Shown one piece after another: positions 1 through 6,421 of a DNA stretch of 7,465 nt; the stretch's first letter is position 1, and every line of letters begins with the position of its first letter. The notes under the pieces are model-generated. The model did not search any database. It saw only the letters and a program-made list of their open reading frames with translations, and had not been told where the DNA came from. This DNA comes from a bacterium (GTDB lineage Bacteria; Patescibacteriota; Patescibacteriia; Buchananbacterales; UBA6539): NCBI GenBank assembly GCA_023246815.1, contig JAHFHR010000036.1:1-7465 (forward strand), written 5' to 3'. The translations under genes were made by a program, and so were the position numbers.

Positions 1-2373
1 GTTGCCGAAATCACCCCAAACCGTTTGATTAACGCCCGACCGGTTATTGGTTCGGTCAAGGAATTTTTCATGAGTTCACAGCTGTCGCAGTTTATGGATC
101 AAACCAATCCACTGGCGGAACTCGAACACAAGCGTCGCCTTTCGGCGCTGGGCCCGGGCGGTTTGTCACGCGAACGTGCTGGCTTTGACGTCCGCGACGT
201 ACATCCGACTCATTACGGTCGCATTTGTCCAATTGCCACACCAGAAGGTCCAAACATTGGTTTGGTCGGCCATTTGGCGACCTATGCTCGCGTTAATGAG
301 TATGGGTTTATTGAAACTCCATTCCGCGTCGTGAAGCATGATGTTGAAAATAAAGCCTCCCAGACGCAGGATGAGTTTGCCCGCATTGACATTATTGACC
401 CTGAATCAAAGAAAGTGATTGTTAAAGCCGGTGAAAAAATTACCACGGCGTTGGCTAAAGAATTAGAAAAACACAAAGCTATCACTACCGTCGCTGTTAA
501 ACCGCGGGTCACCAGTGAGATTCGTTACCTGACCGCTTTCCAAAGTGAGAGCACGGTGAGTACTTCAGCGACCACGCCTACCGGCGACGATGGGTACTTT
601 TTAGTTGAGCGAGCTGAGGTTCGTCGCTATGGAGAGCCGGAAATTGAACACGTTGAAGTTATTGATTACATGGACGTTGCGCCGAACCAGATTGTATCGG
701 TGGCAACATCACTGATCCCATTTCTTGAGCACGATGATGCGGTACGAGCGTTGATGGGTTCAAACATGCAGCGCCAAGCGGTGCCGTGTATTGAACCGGA
801 TGCGCCGATTATTGGCACCGGACTTGAAGAAGTAGCCGGACGTGATTCGGGGCATGTTATTTTAGCAGAAGACGACGGTGTCGTAACTTCCGTGCAAGGC
901 GATACCATTATGATGTCCTACAAAAAGTTGGGCGAGAAATCATACCGCCTCAACAAGTTTGTTCGCAGCAACGCCTCGACTTGTATTAACCAGCGTCCGA
1001 TTGTCTTCAAGGGAGATGTGGTGAAAAAGGGCGATGTCATGGCTGATGGACCTTCAACTGATTTGGGGGAACTGGCACTCGGTCAGAACATCACCGTGGC
1101 GTTTATGGCGTGGGAAGGCTACAACTATGAAGACGCCATTATTATTTCTGAAAAAGTAGTGCACGAAGATCGTTTTACCTCAATCTACATTGAAGATTTT
1201 CAAATTGAAGTTCGTGATACTAAACTTGGTCCGGAAGTAGTGACATCTGATATTCCAAACATCGGTGAAGAGAAACTCAAAGACCTTGATGCCGAAGGTG
1301 TAGTACGTATTGGTGCATCGGTATCATCCGGCGATATTCTAGTGGGCAAAATCACGCCAAAAGGTGAAACGGAATTGTCGGCTGAAGAAAAATTGCTTCG
1401 TGCTATTTTCGGTGAGAAAGCACGCGATGTTCGTGACAGCTCACTCTATCTTGAGCACGGTGAAAAAGGAAAAGTGGTTGACATTAAAGTATTCTCCCGC
1501 GAGAACGGTGACAAACTGTCATCGGGCGTTATTAAGATGTACCAGGTGTCCATTGCCAACTTGCGCAAGATTCAGGTGGGTGACAAAATGGCCGGCCGCC
1601 ACGGTAATAAGGGTGTGGTGTCTATCGTGCTGCCCCTTGAAGATATGCCGTTTTTGGCCGACGGGACACCGGTTGATATTATTTTATCTCCGCTCGGTGT
1701 GGTCTCTCGTATGAACCTTGGACAGATTCTAGAAACCCATTTGGGATTGGCCGCGCATAAGCTTGGGTACAACGTTAAAACGCCGGTGCTCAATGGCGTG
1801 TCCGAAGAAACTATTCGCGAAGAACTGAAAAAAGCGGGGTACCATGAGAACGGTAAGATGACTGTGTTTGACGGTCGCACGGGGGAGTCATTTGAGGAAC
1901 AGGTGACCGTTGGGGTGATTTATATGCTCAAACTCAATCACATGGTTGAAGACAAGATTCATCAGCGCTCAATCGGTCCGTACTCGTTGATTACCCAGCA
2001 GCCGTTGGGCGGTAAGGCTCAGTTCGGCGGCCAGCGCTTTGGTGAAATGGAAGTGTGGGCACTTGAAGCGTATGGTGCCGCACACATGCTCCAGGAAATT
2101 TTGACCATTAAGTCTGATGATGTTCCAGGCCGCTCAAAAGCCTACGAGTCAATCATTAAAGGTGAGTCAATTAAGCGGCTCAATATACCAGAGTCATTTA
2201 ACGTGCTGTTGCGGGAACTTAATGGATTAGGGTTACAGATTGAATTGGTCAATGAACGAAAGGGCAGTCTGATTGCCGATGACGAAAATGAGACTAGTAC
2301 GAGCAGTGCTGCTATTGTCGAAGCGGCATCGGACACTAAGACTGAAAAGGAAGAAGCAACAACTAACGCCTAG
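1..2373 (+). CDS. rpoB: DNA-directed RNA polymerase subunit beta, 5' end cut off by the window
   Basis: Beta subunit of RNA polymerase, which forms one wall of the active centre, the fork loops and the flap that holds sigma. The reading frame is open from base 1 (790 codons, stop TAG at 2371). Codon 1 matches about E. coli residue 484 by ungapped count, so the N-terminal lobes lie outside the window. In order: the rifampicin region at 70-150 with SSQLSQFMDQ and HKRRLSALGPGG; the CPI-TPEGPNIGL motif near 226-264; a lineage-specific insertion at about 334-507; SLIPFLEHDDA and MGSNMQRQAVP; YNYEDAI at 1120-1140 (the acidic pair near the catalytic Mg); the flap-tip helix EEKLLRAIFGEKA at about 1384-1422; DKMAGRHGNKG at 1582-1614 with both catalytic-centre lysines; and the C-terminal GGKAQFGGQRFGEMEVWALEAYG-type clamp region from about 2008. 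The large proteobacterial insertion before DKMAGRHGNKG is absent. The TTG at 25 is an internal Leu codon and not the start. A 41-residue Ser/Thr/Glu-rich tail follows the conserved core. Oddities are an E-to-A change in CPIETPEG (235-237) and P-to-A before the WEGYNYED motif. Confidence 0.99.
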   Translation, partial: VAEITPNRLINARPVIGSVKEFFMSSQLSQFMDQTNPLAELEHKRRLSALGPGGLSRERAGFDVRDVHPTHYGRICPIATPEGPNIGLVGHLATYARVNEYGFIETPFRVVKHDVENKASQTQDEFARIDIIDPESKKVIVKAGEKITTALAKELEKHKAITTVAVKPRVTSEIRYLTAFQSESTVSTSATTPTGDDGYFLVERAEVRRYGEPEIEHVEVIDYMDVAPNQIVSVATSLIPFLEHDDAVRALMGSNMQRQAVPCIEPDAPIIGTGLEEVAGRDSGHVILAEDDGVVTSVQGDTIMMSYKKLGEKSYRLNKFVRSNASTCINQRPIVFKGDVVKKGDVMADGPSTDLGELALGQNITVAFMAWEGYNYEDAIIISEKVVHEDRFTSIYIEDFQIEVRDTKLGPEVVTSDIPNIGEEKLKDLDAEGVVRIGASVSSGDILVGKITPKGETELSAEEKLLRAIFGEKARDVRDSSLYLEHGEKGKVVDIKVFSRENGDKLSSGVIKMYQVSIANLRKIQVGDKMAGRHGNKGVVSIVLPLEDMPFLADGTPVDIILSPLGVVSRMNLGQILETHLGLAAHKLGYNVKTPVLNGVSEETIREELKKAGYHENGKMTVFDGRTGESFEEQVTVGVIYMLKLNHMVEDKIHQRSIGPYSLITQQPLGGKAQFGGQRFGEMEVWALEAYGAAHMLQEILTIKSDDVPGRSKAYESIIKGESIKRLNIPESFNVLLRELNGLGLQIELVNERKGSLIADDENETSTSSAAIVEAASDTKTEKEEATTNA

Positions 2374-2379
2374 CGCCCT

Positions 2380-5300
2380 ATGTCCATGATCAACGATGAA
2401 AAGAAAGTAATTGACTTTGACGCCCTCAAGCTGACACTGGCATCGCCTGACCAGATTCATGAATGGTCGCACGGCGAAGTGGTTAAGCCTGAGACTATTA
2501 ATTACCGAACGCAAAAACCGGAAAAAGACGGGTTGTTTTGCGAACGGATTTTTGGTCCTTCAAAAGATTGGGAATGCTACTGCGGTAAGTATAAAAAAAT
2601 TCGATACAAAGGCATTGTTTGCGACAAGTGTGGCGTTGAAGTGACTCGTTCCGTGGTTCGTCGTGAGCGTATGGGGCATATTGATTTGGCTTCACCAACA
2701 TCGCACATCTGGTTTTTGCGCGGGGTACCGTCAAAGATTGGTTTAATGCTTGATTTATCACCTCAGTCGCTGGAGAAAGTGATTTACTTTGCTGATTTTA
2801 TTGTTACCGAAGTTAATCAAGATTTGAAAAAAGAAACGCTTGAGCAGATCAAGCAGGAATTTAAAGCTAAGAAGAAAAAGATTGAAGACGATTTTGCTCG
2901 TCAGCTCAATGTGATCAAGACCCGCATTGGTCAAGAGGGTACCGGCAAGAAACAGGTTGACATGACCACCTTGATTGAGAAAGAAAGTATCGCACTTGAA
3001 AAATCACGTGATGAAAAAACCAAGGAGCTTGAAGAAATCATGCGTATTGCCGAGCAGGAGCTTAAAGATCTCAAGCCACTTAAGATTATTTCTGAGAATG
3101 TCTATCAGGATTTATCAATTAAGTATGGGCATATTTTTGAAGCAGAAATTGGTGCTGAAGCGGTCCGTAATTTACTTGCCAGTATCAACCTAGATAAGCT
3201 CGTCGCTGAACTCGAACAGGAAGTAAAAGCCAACCCAAAGTTGAGCCATGAGGATAAGCTGCTCAAGCGTCTTCGTCTGGTGAAAAATTTTCAGCAAACC
3301 GGACTACGCCCTGAGTGGATGATTATGACTACCGTTCCGGTCATCCCGCCTGACTTGCGGCCAATGGTGCCACTTGATGGTGGCCGCTTTGCCACTTCTG
3401 ATTTGAACGACTTATATCGCCGCATCATCAACCGTAATAACCGTCTGAAACAGCTCAAGGAACTCAATGCTCCTGAAGTTATTTCTCGCAACGAAAAGCG
3501 CATGTTGCAAGAAGCGGTTGATGCGCTGATTGATAATTCGGCTCGACATGGCAAGACCGTGGTGGCTTCAACTGGTCAGAAGCGTATGTTGAAATCACTG
3601 GCTGATATTCTCAAGGGTAAGCAGGGTCGCTTCCGTCAGAATTTGCTGGGTAAACGTATTGATTATTCCGGACGCAGTGTTATTGTGGTTGGTCCAAAAT
3701 TGAAATTAGGCCAATGTGGATTGCCGAAGAAAATGGCGCTTGAATTGTTTAAACCGTTTGTCATTAGTAAGCTGATTCAGCGTGAGTACGTACACAACGT
3801 TCGTTCGGCCAATCGTTTTATTGAAAGCGGCCGCGACGAGGTGTGGGACATTCTTGAAGAAATTGTTAAAGACGCGCACGTCTTACTCAACCGCGCTCCA
3901 ACGCTGCATCGTTTGGGTATCCAGGCCTTTAAACCGGTGCTGATTGAAGGTAAGGCGATTCAGGTTCATCCGATGGTTTGTGAAGCGTTCAACGCTGACT
4001 TTGATGGTGATCAAATGGCCGTCCATGTACCGCTGACTGAGAAAGCAAAGTGGGAAGCGGAGAATTTAATGCTTGCCTCAAAAAATATTTTAAAACCGGC
4101 AACCGGAGATCCGATCGCTCGTCCGACTAAGGACATGGTGTGGGGTAGTTTTTACATTACCTCAATGATTGAGAATGCCAATGGTCACGTTAAAGCATTT
4201 TCAACACCTGAAGAAGCAGAGCTTGCCTACCATCTTCGTACTATTAAAGTCCGTGAAAAAATTAAAGTCAAAGCCGATCCGTGGCTTGCTAAAAAGCTTG
4301 CGCTGGCCGGTATTACCGACACCATTCTTGAGACATCAGTCGGGCGGATTCTGTTCAACCGAACCTTTGCCGATGGGTACCCTTTTAAAAATGAACCAGC
4401 TGACTCAAAAAGTCTGCGCGAGATTGTGTCTGAGTATCTGGAAATGTACGGTACAGAGGTAACCGCTGAGATGCTTGATGAGATTAAAGCGCTTGGTTTG
4501 AAGTATTTGACTAAATCCGGCTACTCTTGGGGTATGGATGACATGCCGAAGATTCCTGGCCGTCAGGAAATCATCAAAGCTGCTGAAAAACAGGTTGACG
4601 AAGTTGAGCACCAGCACAACATGGGTCTTTTGACCGACAGTGAACGTCACACCAAGATTATTGAAGTGTGGATGGATGCTAAAGATCAGATCGTCAAGAA
4701 AAGTAAGAATACACTTGACCCGAACGGTCCGGTATCAACGATGGTTGAATCAGGCGCTCGCGGTAGCTGGAGTCAGCTGATTCAAATCGTTGGCATGAAA
4801 GGTCTAGTGACCAATCCGGCTGGTGAAATTATTGAATTGCCCGTTAAGGGAAATTTTAAAGAAGGATTTGACGTACTGGAATACTTTATTTCTACGCACG
4901 GCGCTCGTAAAGGTTTGTCTGATACGGCGCTGCGTACCGCAAACGCCGGGTACCTCACCCGACGTCTAATTGACGTGTCTCAAGATTTAATTATTGTTCA
5001 GGAAGACTGCGGTGATACCGAGGGTATGGTGTTGTCGCGCAAAGACGCCGAAGCGCTTAACCTTGATTTAATTGATCGGGTGAAGGGTCGTGTCGTTTTT
5101 GAAAAAATTACTGACCCAAAAACCAAGAAGGTGATTGTTGCTAAGGGTGACATTATTACTTCAGATAAAGTTGAACCGCTGAAAAAGTTAGGACTTGATG
5201 AAATCAAAATTCGTTCAATTATAACCTGTAAGACTAGGCGTGGATTGTGTCAGGCCTGCTATGGTTGGGATTTGGCCTACAACAAACAGGTTACTATTGG

Positions 5301-6309
5301 GACGGCGGTGGGTATTATCGCCGCGCAGAGCATTGGTGAACCTGGTACGCAGCTGACCATGAGAACATTTCATACGGGCGGTGTGGCTGGGCTTGATATC
5401 ACCCAAGGTTTACCGCGTGTTGAGGAAATATTTGAGGCGCGGCCGCCAAAGAACCGTGCCCATGTCAGCGATGTTGATGGTAAGGTGGTCATTGAACAGG
5501 ACAAGACTGCTATTGGTACACGCTTTAAAAACGTTAAGATTGTTCATGAGGCAGTTGATCAGGATATCTATCCGCTTGCCAAGGAAACCAAAACCAGCAA
5601 GCAAAAATTGGAAGTTAAAAATGGCGATACGGTTAAAAAAGGCGCCGTACTGTTTCTTGATAAAGAGGGTGAAAAAGTGCTTGCCAAGAATCCAGGCGTT
5701 GCTACCGTTGAAAAAGAGCGCGTGGTGGTAGCGACCAAAGAAGAACGCGGGCAGATGTATCGAGTGCCACCAGAGTTCCATTTGATCGTTAAAGATGGCG
5801 ACCTCGTTAGTAAAGGTACACGTTTGACTAACGGCAGTCTTGATTTACGCCAACTCTACAGTTTGCGTGGCCGAGAAGAAACGCAGCGCTATGTTATTGA
5901 AGAGATCCAACAGATCTATTCATCACAAGGCCAGAAGCTGGATAACCGTCATATTGAGATTATTGTACGCCAGATGTTTTCTCGTATCATGATTACTGGT
6001 TCTGGTGATACGGAATTATTGCCAGGTCTTAAGATGGAACGTGATGAGTTGTTACTGGTTAATGATGAAGTCAAGAAAAAAGGCGGAGCGCCAGCCGAAG
6101 CTGAGGAGTTGCTGTTGGGTATTTCAAAGGTATCATTGTCAACATCCAGCTTTTTGTCAGCCGCATCATTCCAGGAGACATCACGAGTATTGATTAACGC
6201 CGCGGTTGAAGGTCGCATGGACCACTTGCGTGGACTTAAAGAAAACGTTATCATTGGTAGACTTATCCCTGCCGGTACCGGCTTCAAGCCTGAAAAACAG
6301 AAAAAGTAA
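2380..6309 (+). CDS. rpoC: DNA-directed RNA polymerase subunit beta'
   Basis: Largest subunit of RNA polymerase: it carries the catalytic Mg site, clamp, bridge helix and trigger loop. It has 1309 residues against about 1407 in E. coli, mainly because the trigger-loop insertion is missing. In order: zinc site 1 (C66, C68, C81, C84); a charged coiled-coil insertion at about 144-238; the sigma-binding clamp helices at about 316-360; the lid/switch region KGKQGRFRQNLLGKR (412-426); catalytic NADFDGDQ at 538-545 (D540, D542, D544); the secondary-channel rim helices at about 723-779; the bridge helix at about 831-865; zinc site 2 (C877, C950, C957, C960); the trigger loop at about 983-1001 (M994, R995, H998); a jaw enlarged by two lipoyl-like hairpin motifs (1077-1092, 1135-1150); and the conserved end GLKENVIIGRLIPAGTG, followed by only 8 more residues. 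The start is ATG at 2380, 6 bases after the rpoB stop. A second in-frame ATG at 2386 is possible, since the protein begins MSMIN. No Shine-Dalgarno sequence lies within 20 bases upstream, so coupling to rpoB is likely. All catalytic and zinc residues are present. Confidence 0.99.
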   Translation: MSMINDEKKVIDFDALKLTLASPDQIHEWSHGEVVKPETINYRTQKPEKDGLFCERIFGPSKDWECYCGKYKKIRYKGIVCDKCGVEVTRSVVRRERMGHIDLASPTSHIWFLRGVPSKIGLMLDLSPQSLEKVIYFADFIVTEVNQDLKKETLEQIKQEFKAKKKKIEDDFARQLNVIKTRIGQEGTGKKQVDMTTLIEKESIALEKSRDEKTKELEEIMRIAEQELKDLKPLKIISENVYQDLSIKYGHIFEAEIGAEAVRNLLASINLDKLVAELEQEVKANPKLSHEDKLLKRLRLVKNFQQTGLRPEWMIMTTVPVIPPDLRPMVPLDGGRFATSDLNDLYRRIINRNNRLKQLKELNAPEVISRNEKRMLQEAVDALIDNSARHGKTVVASTGQKRMLKSLADILKGKQGRFRQNLLGKRIDYSGRSVIVVGPKLKLGQCGLPKKMALELFKPFVISKLIQREYVHNVRSANRFIESGRDEVWDILEEIVKDAHVLLNRAPTLHRLGIQAFKPVLIEGKAIQVHPMVCEAFNADFDGDQMAVHVPLTEKAKWEAENLMLASKNILKPATGDPIARPTKDMVWGSFYITSMIENANGHVKAFSTPEEAELAYHLRTIKVREKIKVKADPWLAKKLALAGITDTILETSVGRILFNRTFADGYPFKNEPADSKSLREIVSEYLEMYGTEVTAEMLDEIKALGLKYLTKSGYSWGMDDMPKIPGRQEIIKAAEKQVDEVEHQHNMGLLTDSERHTKIIEVWMDAKDQIVKKSKNTLDPNGPVSTMVESGARGSWSQLIQIVGMKGLVTNPAGEIIELPVKGNFKEGFDVLEYFISTHGARKGLSDTALRTANAGYLTRRLIDVSQDLIIVQEDCGDTEGMVLSRKDAEALNLDLIDRVKGRVVFEKITDPKTKKVIVAKGDIITSDKVEPLKKLGLDEIKIRSIITCKTRRGLCQACYGWDLAYNKQVTIGTAVGIIAAQSIGEPGTQLTMRTFHTGGVAGLDITQGLPRVEEIFEARPPKNRAHVSDVDGKVVIEQDKTAIGTRFKNVKIVHEAVDQDIYPLAKETKTSKQKLEVKNGDTVKKGAVLFLDKEGEKVLAKNPGVATVEKERVVVATKEERGQMYRVPPEFHLIVKDGDLVSKGTRLTNGSLDLRQLYSLRGREETQRYVIEEIQQIYSSQGQKLDNRHIEIIVRQMFSRIMITGSGDTELLPGLKMERDELLLVNDEVKKKGGAPAEAEELLLGISKVSLSTSSFLSAASFQETSRVLINAAVEGRMDHLRGLKENVIIGRLIPAGTGFKPEKQKK

Positions 6310-6336
6310 CGTCTCCAAAAAAACATAGACAATCAA

Positions 6337-6368
6337 CAAAGCGTCCCTTGTTATCTAGGGGCGCTTTG
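6337..6368 (+). terminator. Hairpin after rpoC, probable weak terminator
   Basis: A 12-bp stem (CAAAGCGTCCCT pairing with AGGGGCGCTTTG, one G-T wobble) closes an 8-base loop and begins 27 bases after the rpoC stop. An A-rich stretch lies before it. The + strand has only TTT at the foot of the stem and then GCGTATATAC, so the usual long U-tract is missing. Termination may therefore be partial, or the hairpin may protect the 3' end of the rpoBC message. On the opposite strand the stem is followed by a looser T-rich stretch with a run of seven Ts about 16 bases away, but no gene converges from the right within this window. The stem is certain from the sequence; its role is inferred. Confidence 0.6.
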
Positions 6369-6377
6369 CGTATATAC

Positions 6378-6396
6378 ACAGCTGACGGACAGCTGA
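6378..6396 (+). repeat. Tandem 8-bp direct repeat over the -35 element, candidate operator
   Basis: ACAGCTGA occurs twice (6378-6385 and 6389-6396), separated by CGG, so the repeat period is 11 bases or about one helical turn. Each copy contains the palindrome CAGCTG, so the pair can also be read as a short inverted repeat with a 5-base loop. The first copy overlaps the -35 element of the ftsK promoter and the second lies in its spacer. Two equally phased palindromes on one face of the helix over a promoter suggest a binding site for a regulator, but no regulator gene is in view. It does not match the E. coli LexA box (CTGT-N8-ACAG). The repeat is certain; the operator role is a guess. Confidence 0.4.
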
Positions 6397-6410
6397 AATT
6401 GTGGTAAAAT
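6382..6410 (+). promoter_or_regulatory. Sigma-70-type promoter for the ftsK-like gene
   Basis: The -35 element is CTGACG (6382-6387, four of six to TTGACA). A spacer of exactly 17 bases follows, then the -10 element TAAAAT (6405-6410, five of six to TATAAT). A TG one base upstream of the -10 gives the extended -10 form TGGTAAAAT. Transcription would begin around 6416-6419, only 3-6 bases before the ATG at 6422, giving a nearly leaderless message. A weaker alternative, TTGTTA (6348-6353) with TATATA (6371-6376), also has a 17-base spacer but scores only four of six at each element, and its -35 lies inside the hairpin. The gene could also receive read-through from rpoBC. Confidence 0.6.
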
Positions 6411-6421
6411 AAAGAAGTTCT

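Noticed and set aside
25..27. TTG at 25 as the start of rpoB
   Set aside because: The frame is open to base 1 and upstream residues (VAEITPNR) continue the beta subunit; the conserved N-terminal domains are simply outside the window.
1364..1714. 116-residue + strand open frame inside rpoB
   Set aside because: It lies in another frame over the flap and DKMAGRHGNKG region, which is fully conserved in the rpoB frame; its translation has no recognisable family.
5410..5781. 123-residue - strand open frame opposite rpoC
   Set aside because: It is antisense to the jaw region of rpoC, with no promoter, ribosome site or recognisable domain; it is a shadow of the real gene.
5949..6332. 127-residue - strand open frame over the rpoC 3' end
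   Set aside because: It is the longest antisense frame and begins just inside the intergenic gap, but its sequence is the reverse of highly conserved rpoC codons and looks random as protein.
6348..6376. Second promoter TTGTTA-17-TATATA before ftsK
   Set aside because: Only four of six matches at each element and the -35 lies in the hairpin; the CTGACG-17-TAAAAT promoter with extended -10 is better. Kept only as an alternative.
6379..6395. LexA (SOS) box upstream of ftsK, as for E. coli ftsK
   Set aside because: The CAGCTG pair does not fit CTGT-N8-ACAG or the Gram-positive CGAAC-N4-GTTCG form.
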